From Cervus elaphus (lineage: Eukaryota > Chordata > Mammalia > Artiodactyla > Cervidae): a stretch of 64,000 nt of DNA. Position numbers and translations under genes: made by a program. Of the stretch, positions 25,301 through 33,736 are shown one piece after another (positions within the stretch are counted from its first letter, which is position 1; each line of letters starts with the position of its first letter). The DNA lies in the NCBI RefSeq assembly GCF_910594005.1, contig NC_057825.1, positions 45,043,037 to 45,107,036 on the forward strand. Reading direction: 5' to 3'. The notes below the pieces were generated by a model. The model was not told where the DNA came from, did not search any database, and saw nothing but the letters and a program-made list of their open reading frames with translations.

Positions 25301-26923
25301 AGCCAGGAAGTAACATTCTGGAGATTTGAACCCAGTTCTAAATTCATGTTTTTCCTGCTGTATGCATTGCTTCCCCCACAGAGTAAAGATAACAACACTG
25401 ATGATTTTATACTCTGCAGTGGATTAGAGACATGGCTTGTAAAGAGTAAAATTTATAGTAGGCACATAAAGAACCCTCTGACAACTATCACATGATCTTA
25501 TTTTCTTACTGATTTTTTTTTTCAGTTATCCTTGAACAGTCATGAAACAGTACAGTGTAAAGAATAATTATAGTTCAAAACTCATGTGACCGTTACCCAT
25601 GTTAACAAATATAGCATTAGAGCTTTGCCAGTACCCCAGAAACACTGTGTGCCCTGCCCAGATCAAAACTCTTTCACCTAGAGGTAACCACCGTTTTAAC
25701 TTTTGAGATAAGCATTTCCTTGTTTTTCTTTACGGTTTTACCAGCGATGGACCAATCCCTAAGCAGCATAGTTTAGTTTTGCCTGTTTTGGGTCTTTTAT
25801 ACTATGTGTGCTCTTTTGTGGTATGCTGCTTTTGTTCAGTGTTTGTGAGGTCCATCCATGTTGTAACATACAGCTCGAGTTCATTTTCTGCTTTATTTTA
25901 GTCTGTTATATGAATGCACCAGAATTTATTTATCCGTCTAGTGTTGATAGATATTTAGGTTGTTTCCAGTTTGGGGTTGTTACAAACATTACTGTTCTTA
26001 GCATTTTGGTGTGTCTCTTTGGGCACATAGGTTGGAGTTTCTCTAGGCACATACCTAGGAGTGGAATTGCTGGTCAGAGGGTATGCATATTTTTCAACCA
26101 GCTGTGATGATTGAATTTAATTTTCACTGGAGCTTTTAACATTTTTAATGGAAACTTGCAGTCTTTTGTCCTCCTCTAAAAAGGTTTGTCTTTCCTGTAG
26201 AAAAATGCAAGAACGGCAGCAGAAAAGCATTATTCTAACACTTTAAAAGCACTAGGACTATCTGATGAGTTTGTTTCAAAGAAAGGCCAAAGTGGAAAAA
26301 TATTTGAGTACTTCAGCGATCAAGAGATGAAAAATTTCACAGAAGATAAAGAAAGGTAACATATATAAGATGTCTGAATGGTTAACCTTTGAAAAAATTC
26401 TTTACTTGCAGGAAAGCATAAAAATCTGTTCTATAAGATTTTAAAAGGTGTTTTATCTAATGGAACACATGTGAACTATATAAAACATACTGACATTTTA
26501 ACATGTTTGACACTTCAAAATATTACATGGTGATGAAATATTTTTTAAAGTCAAATCATGTAAATTTCTGACATAGATAATGAAAACAATAACATGCTTT
26601 CAAATGAAGTTTGAAGAGTCAATCTTTATTTTCCCAACTGGTACTTGTATAGACTTTTCTTGATAAATTGGAGCTTATACACTTGAGGAAGACTGGCTGC
26701 AGGATGGCATACATTGCAGAGGGTTTGTTTACCTTTAAACCAAATCATTTTTCCTTTGAAAGATTGATAAATTTCTTCCTCTAGCTTTAATGAAGAAGAA
26801 AAAATAGAAGAAAGAGAGAATGGGGAAGAAAATTATCTTACTGATACCAACAGCCAAGATTCTTGCAAGGAAACAGATGAAGTCAATGAAGAGAATGGAA
26901 AAGAGAAATGTGTTGAAGAATAA
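1122..26923 (+). CDS. FAM161A: FAM161A, centrosomal/ciliary microtubule-binding protein (7 coding exons joined)
   Basis: The span covers the complete coding region: 1122-1307, 14576-14814, 16054-17220, 17632-17799, 19396-19495, 26201-26355 and 26785-26923. These total 2154 nt, or 717 codons plus a stop; the human long isoform is about 716 residues. All introns have GT/AG ends and phases agree. The protein is acidic at its N-terminus and then highly charged and Lys/Arg/Glu-rich, with coiled-coil character from about residue 225 onward (the FAM161/UPF0564 region) and an acidic tail. In the family, FAM161A binds microtubules, sits in the inner scaffold of centrioles and at the photoreceptor connecting cilium with POC5, POC1B and centrin, and human loss causes retinitis pigmentosa 28. 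The call rests on near-continuous identity to the recalled human protein, including the blocks RANPVPA, KFRANP and NRFKARPIPRSTYGS. No frame disruption is seen. Confidence 0.97.
2078..2239 (-). mobile_element. CHR-type SINE
   Basis: It begins TATTTGGCTGTGC and ends with the complement of the tRNA-like head (AACCAGCAGAGAAGTCCC). The copy lies in FAM161A intron 1 and is well diverged. Confidence 0.8.
2293..2404 (-). mobile_element. Bov-tA SINE fragment, tail half
   Basis: Only the BovB-derived half is present, from GTCACTCAGTCGTGTCC to CTTCTCCAGGGGA. The tRNA-like head is missing. Confidence 0.85.
3185..3402 (+). mobile_element. Bov-tA SINE
   Basis: The copy is almost full length but degenerate. 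GGTAAAGAACCCCCTGCCTGCCA represents the head and GGAGCCTGGCAGGCTACAG the tail half, ending near AGCATGC. Confidence 0.85.
3622..4165 (-). mobile_element. BovB (RTE) LINE 3' portion
   Basis: On the minus strand this gives the end of the BovB polyprotein (NLDSILKSRDITLPTK, then YGCENWTTKKAECQRID) and the 3' tail whose complement reads GTTCAGTTACTCAGTCATG. The element continues at 4662-4745; the two parts were separated by the UQCRB retrocopy. Confidence 0.93.
4166..4661 (-). pseudogene. UQCRB: UQCRB retrocopy with an intact reading frame
   Basis: The minus-strand frame 4639-4307 encodes 110 residues, from MAGWPAVASSRWLEGIRKWY through NAAGFNKLGLM to ERKEREEWAKK and a stop. It matches UQCRB, the 14-kDa matrix-side subunit of respiratory complex III, across its whole length (parent 111 residues). 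It has no introns, and an A-run (T8 on +, 4166-4173) follows its 3' UTR. GCATCTTTTAATTT occurs at both ends (4155-4168 and 4662-4675), marking a target-site duplication. Compared with the recalled bovine protein it lacks one Ser near residue 8 and carries about eight substitutions, several looking like CpG decay (Arg to Trp, Gln or His). No promoter is evident. It lies antisense in FAM161A intron 1, and expression cannot be judged from sequence. Confidence 0.93.
4662..4745 (-). mobile_element. BovB fragment on the far side of the UQCRB insertion
   Basis: On the minus strand, GGGCTCCAAAATCACTGCAG followed by GACTGCAGTCAAGAAATT matches the same BovB segment seen at 29860-29905. It joins directly to the piece at 3622-4165 once the retrocopy is removed. 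Confidence 0.85.
4746..6630. other. Intron 1 sequence with an ancient repeat remnant
   Basis: No gene is seen. From about 5120 to 6110 the sequence is purine-rich (AGCATTCCAGGCAGAGGGAG, then GTGCAGAGGCCCAAAG), resembling a widespread old mammalian repeat, probably L2-like. G-rich runs occur at 5273-5286 and 6316-6332. The strip 4746-4960 is unassigned. Confidence 0.45.
6642..6792 (-). mobile_element. CHR-type SINE
   Basis: The minus-strand copy runs from TTTATTTGGCTGCACC to CACCAGGGAAGTCCT, with both A- and B-box regions recognisable. Confidence 0.85.
6793..8251. other. Intron 1, no gene
   Basis: This is AT-rich unique sequence. An old repeat-like stretch at about 7780-8130 (AATGCTTGCTTTCGTGATGC, then GTCAATGAAGACCTTGTGG) is too diverged to name. 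Confidence 0.4.
8252..8460 (-). mobile_element. Bov-tA SINE, nearly complete
   Basis: It runs from GTTGTGCTTAGTCGCTCAG to GAGCCACCGGGGAAGC and contains both the tRNA-like head and the BovB-derived tail. Confidence 0.92.
9238..9650 (-). mobile_element. LTR-like element, probably a solo ERV LTR
   Basis: Read on the minus strand, three signals appear in LTR order: CCAAT (9447-9451), a TATA-like CTTATAAAAA (about 9390-9399) and AATAAA (9319-9324), the last about 70 bases after the TATA. GAGCAGAGAAAGGTTTATTGC and the following bases resemble the polyadenylation end of ruminant class I LTRs. No internal viral coding sequence is adjacent. The ends are approximate and no target-site duplication was identified. 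Confidence 0.5.
9846..10170 (-). mobile_element. CHR-type SINE, long form
   Basis: This longer form includes the CTTTCTCTAGTTGTGGCAAG and GGGCTTCTCATTGCAGTGG segments and ends ACCACCAGGGAAGTCCT. Confidence 0.88.
10171..11527. other. Intron 1, no gene
   Basis: A C/T-rich strand bias runs from about 10190 to 11300 with no splice-bounded open frame. Small frames here are fortuitous. A T-run at 11370-11379 may be the A-tail of an unassigned reverse-strand repeat. Confidence 0.4.
11528..11648 (-). mobile_element. Bov-tA SINE fragment, tail half
   Basis: It runs from GTGCTCAGTCACTCAGTTG to ATGGGTTGCCATTTC, and the tRNA-like head is absent. Confidence 0.85.
11830..13329 (+). mobile_element. BovB (RTE) LINE, 5'-truncated and decayed
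   Basis: It covers the reverse transcriptase region to the 3' end. The frame is broken repeatedly: EDFQAGFRKGRGTRDKIANI is readable, but the conserved GVCQG box has TGA in place of Cys (12423-12425). A later frame reads RLNITKTKIMAPSPITAWQI, then NSMLKSRDITLLTK. The 3' end is CGACTGAACAACAGCAGCAA. It lies sense within FAM161A intron 1, 1.2 kb before exon 2. Confidence 0.93.
13330..14575. other. End of intron 1, no gene
   Basis: This is unique sequence with a C-rich segment at 13860-14120 and a (CT)n stretch at 14352-14373. The last bases form the acceptor of exon 2. Confidence 0.4.
14576..14814 (+). CDS. FAM161A: FAM161A coding exon 2
   Basis: The exon is 239 nt, with acceptor ACCAG at 14575 and a consensus donor GTAAGT at 14815. 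It encodes residues 63-141 plus two bases of codon 142. The product contains HEDFVDFSDIYHSNEEYF followed by an amphipathic, Lys/Glu-rich helix (EELKAAHIETMAKLEKLY) predicted to be coiled coil. It is clearly collinear with human exon 2. Confidence 0.96.
15340..15860. mobile_element. Old L2-like repeat remnant in intron 2
   Basis: AGGAACCATGTGTGCAAAGG, GGCAAGTCATGGGAAAG and GATGGTGACTCTGG are typical of the same ancient repeat type seen at 5.1-6.1 and 34.2-34.8 kb. The family call is by pattern memory only. Confidence 0.4.
16054..17220 (+). CDS. FAM161A: FAM161A coding exon 3, the large central exon
   Basis: The exon is 1167 nt, with acceptor TTAG at 16053 and donor GTAAAT at 17221. It encodes most of residues 142-531, over half the protein, including a serine-rich stretch (LSQSSSLIVSSSEEELPSLE) and the start of the FAM161 domain. 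KKFRANPVPAFVFLPLYHD and NRFKARPIPRSTYGS are the most conserved blocks. Much of the remainder is Lys/Glu-rich helix. The exon end (ETRWPYLSPRRKSPV...SSRGREQATR) matches human closely. In human this exon carries most known RP28 truncating variants. Confidence 0.97.
17348..17432 (+). mobile_element. Bov-tA SINE head fragment in intron 3
   Basis: GGTAAAGAATCTGCCTGCAA and GGTTCGATCCCTGGGTCAGG form the tRNA-like half; the tail half is absent. It sits 128 bases after exon 3 and 200 before exon 4. Confidence 0.88.
17632..17799 (+). CDS. FAM161A: FAM161A coding exon 4, in-frame cassette
   Basis: The exon is exactly 168 nt (56 codons). It enters with two bases of a codon already used and leaves in the same phase, so skipping keeps the frame. 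It encodes SLEEKKMLEEERHRILTKQKQRMKELQK and the conserved RAKAYDSHESLAQMSKSRIKAL block. Human FAM161A has isoforms of about 716 and 660 residues, a difference of 56, consistent with this being the alternatively used exon. The donor CAG/GTATCA is weaker than the others. Confidence 0.93.
17800..19395. other. Intron 4
   Basis: The intron is AT-rich and includes a T-run at 17847-17858 and a TATA-repeat-like patch at 18530-18595. No repeat family was recognised with confidence. Confidence 0.4.
19396..19495 (+). CDS. FAM161A: FAM161A coding exon 5
   Basis: The exon is 100 nt, with acceptor TTTTAG at 19395 and donor GTTGTG at 19496. It completes an Arg codon and adds 33 more, KSEKERMREYRRELEEREEK through LLFERVAQ, a Glu/Arg-rich coiled-coil segment ending in phase 0. 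The donor lacks the usual A or G at +3. Confidence 0.95.
19880..21310 (-). mobile_element. Old L1 LINE 3' portion in intron 5
   Basis: On the minus strand the sequence gives the L1 3' end pattern (MEYYLATKKEILPF, then EISQTEKDKYCMIS). Motifs such as AATAGTATTCCATAT and GGTATCTCATTGTGATTTTG are standard complements of L1 tails. Two overlapping tail segments suggest more than one insertion or a rearrangement. A short (TG)n run lies at 20220-20237. Confidence 0.8.
21311..22642. other. Intron 5, no gene
   Basis: This is unique sequence with no supported feature. A homopolymer junction of eight T and ten G lies at 22613-22632. Confidence 0.4.
22643..22879 (-). mobile_element. CHR-type SINE with internal expansion
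   Basis: It runs from ATATTTGGCTGTGCCAGG to CACCAGGGAAGTCCC. The middle repeats the GTGTGGGATCTTT / AGCTGTGGTGTGCG motif, lengthening the element by about 75 bases. Confidence 0.85.
24105..24300 (+). mobile_element. Bov-tA SINE, full length with target-site duplication
   Basis: It runs from GGGCTTCCCTGGTGGCTCAG to GACTGAGCGACTTTCAC. AAACCAAATATT before it and AAACCAAACATT after it form a duplication with one mismatch. It lies in FAM161A intron 5, sense. Confidence 0.93.
25515..26140 (-). mobile_element. Old L1-type remnant before exon 6
   Basis: GGTCCATCCATGTTGTAAC and AGGAGTGGAATTGCTGGTC are complements of an old L1 3' region. It ends about 60 bases before the exon 6 acceptor. Confidence 0.6.
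26201..26355 (+). CDS. FAM161A: FAM161A coding exon 6
   Basis: The exon is 155 nt, with acceptor CTGTAG at 26200 and donor GTAACA at 26356. It encodes KNARTAAEKHYSNTLKALG, then SDEFVSKKGQSGKIFEYF, the conserved C-terminal helix of the family, and leaves two bases of a Ser codon. Confidence 0.95.
26785..26923 (+). CDS. FAM161A: FAM161A coding exon 7 and stop
   Basis: The acceptor is CTCTAG at 26784. The exon completes a Ser codon and encodes 45 residues of an acidic tail (FNEEEKIEERENGEENY... ending EKCVEE) before TAA at 26921-26923. As recalled, human ends a few residues later (SVEESH), so the very C-terminus differs. Confidence 0.93.
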
Positions 26924-27370
26924 AACTGAGTCAATTGGCAGGGTCGCCTTTCTGTGCCCCTGCTGTTGTTGGCAGCATTGGGCATCAGAAGCTGTGCTTG
27001 TGATGTTAAGGACATCTATGAGAACCCATCTGTTATGTGCAGGACTCTTGAGCGAAGTCCTCATTTGGCCTGAAAAGGTCAAATCCAGCTAATGGGTCAT
27101 TTGATTGTTTAGAGTCAGGTTTTGCCCTCCAGTTTTTAAAATCACTATATATGGTCTGTTTGCAACTTTGATCTTATGTTTTCAAAAAATGTTTGAGAAT
27201 CACAGCTGTCACAAACTGATTAGATATAAAAGTATACATCACTTCATTATTTTGGGTAGAAAAATTGCTTAACATTGAGAGTAGACAGACGTATTGACCT
27301 TTGGTGATTTGTTTGGAAAAAGTGTTCTGGAAAGCATGAACTGAAAAATAAATATTTTTAAATTGTACTA
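26924..27370 (+). other. FAM161A: FAM161A 3' UTR with polyadenylation signal
   Basis: A canonical AATAAA at 27347-27352 lies about 425 bases after the stop and is followed within 20-40 bases by a T-rich stretch, giving a probable cleavage site near 27370. No interspersed repeat is visible within the UTR. Confidence 0.75.
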
Positions 27371-27654
27371 TTTGCTCCTTCTTTTTCTCTTCAATATGTC
27401 TCACAAAATGAATCCTCAAAGTTATTTTACTAGGTATTTTAAGTTTCTTATCTGAGCCATTTTTTAAAAAGTGATAAGACGTAGGAAAAAACCGATAACT
27501 TGCACATTTACATTCATTTATGCACTGAGAGTTACTGTTAAATTATCCACACCATCGTCACTTTTTCTTTTACCTACTTTCATTCCAGTTTATTTTTGAA
27601 ACATAAATTATTAGAAACTTTTTTTTTTTAATTATATGTTTACTTACTTATTAT

Positions 27655-27780
27655 TTTTATTTGTCCACACCAGGTCTTAGTTGGGGCATGTGGGATCTAG
27701 TTCCCTGACCAGGGAATGAACCTGGGGCCCCTGCATTGGGAATACAGAGTCTTAGCCACTGGACCACCAGGGAAGTCCCC
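27655..27780 (-). mobile_element. CHR-type SINE
   Basis: A short copy running from TTTGTCCACACCAGGTC to ACCACCAGGGAAGTCCCC, about 290 bases after the FAM161A poly(A) site. Confidence 0.85.
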
Positions 27781-28617
27781 TAGAAACATTTTTATACTAG
27801 TTTTTTAACTCTGTTTATTATGACAGGTGGAAATAATTGTAGCATCTGAGTTATAATCTTAATTAGAATTAAATATCACCCCTGTTTTATAGATGATGAA
27901 GTTGAACATAATAACTTATTCAGGATAAGTCTCCAAAGTAATTCAGATTTAACCCTTTAATACATACTGTTGTAGATACTTATCTTTCTGTGCATAATGC
28001 CAATTTGATTTTATGAATCTTATTTTGCTCTTTGAGCAAACTTTTACTTTAAAAATTCAAACCAGTCATAAAGATGTGATTGGGTGAGATGTTTTTAGAA
28101 GAGAAAGATCTACCTCCTTTAAAGATGATGAACTAATAAAGGTGTGTATAATAGCACTGTTTATCAACTGTCAGTTTATGCCTTAACCTACAAAAATGAG
28201 GTGATTTTTCTCAATTATGGGCAAATGCTTACACCTAATTCCTTTCCTACATTTTGTGTTAAATTCATTATCATTAGATTGAAAACTCTCCTTGAGAGTT
28301 AGCACTGGTTAAAAATGCATCTTTCTGTTCCTTGAATATTTTGCACAGGATTGTCGATATAGTAGGTACTTAATAAAGGCTTGAGTAAATAGATGAATAT
28401 AGTTTTAAATTTTACTTATAATTACTTCAAAATGAGTACACATAGATTGAAAACATTTCCCTTTCAATTTATTGAGAATCTGTTAAAACACAATCCACAA
28501 ATTGTAACACTTAAAACATAACTTGTTTCCTAAGGATTTACTCCGCATTCTATTTCTTCTCAGTTTTTTAGGCAGTGTTTAGGACTTGGTTTCAGAATCA
28601 AACTTGTTTTCTTTAAA
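27781..28617. other. Intergenic, no feature
   Basis: AT-rich unique sequence. TACTTAATAAAGG near 28365 resembles the end of an old MIR or L2 repeat but is too short to call. Confidence 0.35.
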
Positions 28618-28680
28618 AATGGGAATTGTATAGTCTGTGGGGTTGCAAAGAATCAGACATGACTGAGCAACTTCCACTTT
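28618..28680 (+). mobile_element. Bov-tA tail fragment
   Basis: Only the last 60 bases survive: TGGGGTTGCAAAGAATCAG, then GACTGAGCAACTTCC. Confidence 0.75.
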
Positions 28681-28877
28681 TCTCCACTTTACCTATCTTG
28701 GGTGGCTGTGGGAAAGACTGGCATAATATACGGAAAAGTTCTTTGTAAGCTAGGGTATTCAAGTGATAGTGTCAGAGGACAGAATAGTCCTCAAGAAACT
28801 TTTAACTTTAACTAGACATTCTTTTATTTAAATGAGTTACAAAATTATTTAGATATGTTAGAAATTTTATTTGAATC

Positions 28878-30441
28878 GACACAGATAATCATGATGATGT
28901 GATCACTCACACTCACCTAGAGCCAGATATCCTGGAATGTGAAGTCAAGTGGGCCTTAGGAAGAATCACTATGAATAAAGCTAGTGGAGGTAATGGAATT
29001 CCAGTTGAGCTATTACAAAGCCTAAAAGATGATCTTGTGAAAGTGCTGCACTCAATAGGTCAGCAAATTTGGAAAACTCAGCAGTGGCCACAGGACTGGA
29101 AAAGGTAAGTTTTCATTGTAATCCCAAAGAAGGGCAATGCCAAAGAATGCTCAAACTACCACACAATTGCATTGATCTCACAAGCTAGTAAAGTAATGCT
29201 CAAAATTCTCCAAGCCAGGCTTCAGCAATACATGAACCGTGAATTTCCAGATGTTCAAGCTGGTTTTAGAAAAGGCAGAGGAACCAGAGATCAAATTGCC
29301 AACATGTGCTGGATCATCAAAAAAGCAAGAGAGCTCCAGAAAAACATCTATTTCTGCTTTATTGACTATGCCAAAGCCTTTGACTGTGTGGATCACAATA
29401 AACTGTGGAAAATTCTGAACGAGATGGGCATACCAGACCACCTGACCTGCCTCTTGAGAAACCTGTATGCAGGTCAGGAAGCAACAGTCAGAACTGGACA
29501 TGGACCAACAGACATGTTCCAAATAAGAAAAGGAGTATGTCAAGGCAGTATATTGTCACCCTACTTATTTAACTTATATGCAGAGTACATCATGAGAAAT
29601 GCTGGGCTGGAAGAAGCACAAGCTGGAATCAAGATTGCTGGGAGAAACATCAATAACCTCAGATATGAAGATGACACCACCCTTATATCAGAAAGTGAAG
29701 AGGAACTAAAGAGTCTCTTGATGAAAGTGAAAGAGGAGAGTGAAAAAGTTGGCTTAAAGCTCAACATTCAGAAAACTTAAGATCATGGCGTCTGGTCCCA
29801 TCACTTCATGGGAAATAGATGGGGAAACAGTGGAAGCAGTGTCAGACTTTATTATTTTGGGCTCCAAAATCACTGCAGATGGTGACTGCAGCCATGAAAC
29901 TAAAAGATGCTTACTCCTTGGAAGGAAAGTTATGACCAACCTAGATAGCATATTAAAAAGCAGAGACATTACTTTGCCAACACAGGTTCGTCTAGTCAAG
30001 GCTATGGTTTTTCTGGTGGTCATGTATGGATGTGAGAGTTGGACTGTGAAGAAAGCTGAGCACCGAAAAATTGATGCTTTTGAACTGTGGTGTTGGAGAA
30101 GACTCTTGCGAGTCCCTTGAACTGCAAGGAGATCCAACCAGTCCATCCTAAAGGAGATCAGTCCTGGGTGTTCATTGGAAGGACTGATGCTGAAGCTGAA
30201 ACTCCAGTACTTTGGCCACCTCATGTGAAGAGTTGACTCATTGGAAAAGACCTTGATGCTGGAAGGGATTGGGGGCAGGAGAAAAGGGGACGACAGAGGA
30301 TGAGATGGCTGGATGGCATCACCGACTTGATGGAGATGAGTTTGAGTAAACTCCGGGAGTTGGTGATAGACAGGGAGGCCTGTCGTGCTGCGATTCATGG
30401 GGTCGCAAAGAGTCGGACATGCCTGAGCGACTGAACTGAAT
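28878..30441 (+). mobile_element. BovB (RTE) LINE, longest copy in the window
   Basis: It is 5'-truncated and includes most of the reverse transcriptase. Frame 29172-29780 (202 codons) contains QAGFRKGRGTRDQIANMCWI, FIDYAKAFDCVDH and KGVCQGSILSPYLF. The catalytic box reads RYEDDTTL where active RTE elements have YADD. An extra T near 29779 creates a stop just after LKLNIQK. The next frame (29785-30120) continues the polyprotein (MASGPITSWEIDG to LLRVP). An earlier piece (28899-29108, SGGNGIPVELLQSL) is also readable. Recent-looking but inactive. Confidence 0.95.
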
Positions 30442-32690
30442 TGAAGCTGAGTGTATCCCAGCAATGGGCTTGAATGCCCGTCATGCTGAGAAAGATACTG
30501 CACAAGACTGAATGCTTAGTATTCAGTATCCACATATGATGAGGTTTGCTATTGATCACAGTGGACATAAATGCTTATTTCAATCATCTGCTGTAACTTT
30601 GAATTTTTTTACTTACTCCAAACAAGACTGGTTAGACCGTCATTGTTTTTGCCTCCTTGTGTAGCTGATTAAGAGCTCATACCAGGTATGGGAGAAGCGC
30701 TCTTATATTTTCCTGTCCCTTGTGCTTGTGTTGAGAGTATTAGCCTCAGTCAGAGGTGTCTTTGCAGGATTTTCTTTTAAAGCCGCTTGTCTGTTTTGTG
30801 AGGATTGGTTTTGGAAAGCTGCTGATACAATCTGTGAAGCTACCTGCCAGGGCACACACTGCCTGAGTTGCATAGCCACAATAGTCACAGGAACAAAAGT
30901 AGAGGCCGTGTCCTGGACTGGCACTTGGCTGTGTGAGGACCAGACCATGTGAATAGCCACGGACAATCAACACAGTCAATTTGGTAGAACTTTTATTTCT
31001 TTTTTCAAACAAAATGAGCAGAAATGTTCTAGTAGTTGCTTCTTTCCACACCAGATGGGGCATCTTGCTCCCTCCTGCTCCTGTGTGTTCATCCCACTTC
31101 AGAAATACTGCCCTGGCTCCCTGCTTCCTCTTGCTGAGGTCAGTCAGTGCGGCTCCATCCAAGAGTGATTGTAGAGATGGGGTCACCAAGGCAAGTAGGG
31201 CAGAAAATAAAGAGTCGGTTGTTCAAAGTCAAGGAATACACACAACACATATCATTAGACTTGCTGATGAATGCACTTTGCAGTGAGTCGGTGGAGGCGG
31301 GGTCAACCAGAACTCCCCGGTCCACCACTGCCCCCACGTCCAGTAATATATAATTGCAAGGCCCTGTGGAAAACTTTAAAAAACCATGCCAGCATGCTTC
31401 ACAGCACCCTTGGAGAGCTGAAAGGAATCTGCCGATTGAATCAGCCTCAAGGAGGGGACGAGTTATGACGAATGTCCTGGTGGCCCATGGTTCTGCCCCA
31501 GGAGGGCACACACAAAGGGTCAGAAGCCTAGTGTGTGCTACACCCGCCCTCTGAAAGGTGAGCATGTGCAAAGGTGAGGAAATTAATCTGCTCAGACACT
31601 TGAAGATAAGAAGATCTTACTGCAGAGGGTGACAACAGGAGGTAACAGCTGAACATTATGTAATATATTTTGTATAGAGAAGGCATTTTTAAAAATTGCT
31701 TTAATGTTATATTCTAATTCTAATCGTATCCTTTAAAATATCTACTATTGCATGCATTTCAATTCATGTTACAGTAAGCATTTCAGTTACTCAAAGTTTT
31801 CCTTAAAATAGACAATGGTTTAATTACCATTTGGAACTGACATCACAACTAACTAGGAGAATCCAAGTCTTACAAAGATGAGCGACAGAGATGATAAATG
31901 AGAAGAGAGGGAGGAAGGAGAGAAGACAAGACATGGAGGTGAATGCATTGATCAAGGCATTCTGTAAAAAGCAGTTGAAATCTAACAGAACTGATAATAA
32001 GTGGCCAAAGAGTTCAAAGTGCAAACTATCAGGAACCTAGGAACTCAGAGAAAATGGAGATAAATTCTGGATGAACCTTAGGTGCTTTCCGGTTGAAAAA
32101 CCAATGAACAAACCTCTGAATCTCAAACACTGGGTACCACAATTCAATTATGTCTCCGAAAGAAACCAGAAAGTTTCGCAAAGAGTTGTGCTACCTCATT
32201 ACATCTCCTGTAACAGAAATTGTTTAGACTTAAAACCAACAGTTTCAGTTCAGTAGTCCACATCCCAACACATCTTTAAAGCAGTCATTTTCTCACTGGC
32301 AGGTGACCCTCCAGCCATTCTGAGCCACTTCACAGCCTCAACAAACCTTGCCCCCCTTGTCTCTCTGGCTGCATTCTGCTTAACCTTTCTGGAGCTCTGC
32401 TTTCTTCCCCTGCCTGACTCCCCAGGGGTCTGTGCATCTTTACTCCTGTCACTTTTTCCAGGGGTCTTTCTGGTGCCTTTAACATTACCTTGACATGTAG
32501 CAGCTCTGACTCTCAAGCATCATACACACCTGCCAACTCAGAACCTCCCCTTGTTCTGTTGTAATTGATAGTGATGGTTAATCCTTGAGGGCCAAACTTT
32601 TCTTTCAACTTTCAATCCCCAGGACTGGCCCATCATCCTTCATACAGGAAGGGCTCAGTCTGTGTTATTGAGTGACTGATTAATGAATAA
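30442..32690. other. Intergenic, including an unexplained stretch of higher G+C
   Basis: No gene is recognised. From 30700 to 31600 the base composition is more balanced than its surroundings, and two overlapping minus-strand frames (31571-31140 and 31189-30746) span 826 bases. Their products match no family I know. The rest is AT-rich and featureless. Confidence 0.35.
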
Positions 32691-32697
32691 ATCTAAA

Positions 32698-32776
32698 ATA
32701 TGTTTCAATAAACATTGAATAAACATATTTCAATAAACATATAAAGCACAATATGTTTCAATAAACAATTTCAATA
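32698..32776 (+). repeat. Short imperfect repeat of TTTCAATAAACAT
   Basis: TTTCAATAAACA occurs three times, with a related TTGAATAAACAT between the first and second, in about 80 bases. Each unit carries AATAAA. It is a small local duplication, not a named family. Confidence 0.7.
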
Positions 32777-32927
32777 GTATGACTCTAAGAATAACTTTTT
32801 TTCTAAAATTGTTACACTAATCTTTATTTGAGCATAACACAAGGGTTTTCACTACCAACTTGTTCTTGAAGTGTGGAATTTAAGCATTTTTTAAATATTA
32901 ATTATTTTAGTTTAGTTTCTTTTTTCT

Positions 32928-33196
32928 TTTTTGCTGTGGCGGGTCTTCATTGTTGCACGTGGGCTTTCTCTAGTTGTGGTAAGTGGGGGCTACTCTTCAT
33001 TGTGGGTCATGGGCTTCTCATTGCAGTAGCTTCTCTTGTTACAGAGCACGGGCTCTAGGCGCTCAGGCTTTATTAGTTGTGGCACACAGGCATAGTTGGC
33101 TCTGTGGCATGTGGGATCTTACCAGACCAGGGATCGAACTGGTGTCCCCTGCTTTGCATGGAGGATTCTTAACCACTGGACCAGCAGGGAAGCCCC
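32928..33196 (-). mobile_element. CHR-type SINE, long form
   Basis: It has the GGGCTTTCTCTAGTTGTGG and GGGCTTCTCATTGCAGTAG segments and ends GACCAGCAGGGAAGCCC. Confidence 0.88.
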
Positions 33197-33424
33197 TGAG
33201 CTGCTGCTTTTAAAGCAGGCTGTGTTTTACTGAAGGCTTCTGATTCTTTTATTTTAACCAGAGAGCTAGCCTATAAATAATCTATATAAGATAATCAAAA
33301 TGCTCCAAAATGCTCCTTTATTCAGTCAATAAGAGCTTAATCTAGGTACTGAGAACACATCAGTAAACAACAACAAAAAGGAATCCCTGCTCTCATGGAA
33401 TTTACATTCTAGTTGGGGGTGATA

Positions 33425-33580
33425 AGCAGGTGGGGTGGAAGGGGTGGGATGGGGAGGGAGGTTCAAGAGGGAGGAGACATGTATACCGCTAGCTGATTCA
33501 TGTTGATGTTTGGCACAAACCAACACAATTCTGTAAATCAATTATCCTTCAATGAAAAATAAATTTTAATAATGTATATT
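33425..33580 (+). mobile_element. L1_BT LINE 3' end fragment
   Basis: GATGGGGAGGGAGGTTCAAG, then GCTGATTCATGTTGATG and TTATCCTTCAATGAAAAATA form the characteristic 3' end of ruminant L1. Confidence 0.75.
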
Positions 33581-33736
33581 AAAACATTATGTCAGCTGAT
33601 TATTTGAATAAAGAAAAATAAAGCAAGGTAAGGGGGTAAAAAGTGACTGGAGAGAATTTGTCTAATTAGAGTCAAGGAAGGCTTTTCCAGTAAGGCGGCA
33701 CTTGAGCAAAAACATGAAGAAAGTAAGCACTTTTAT

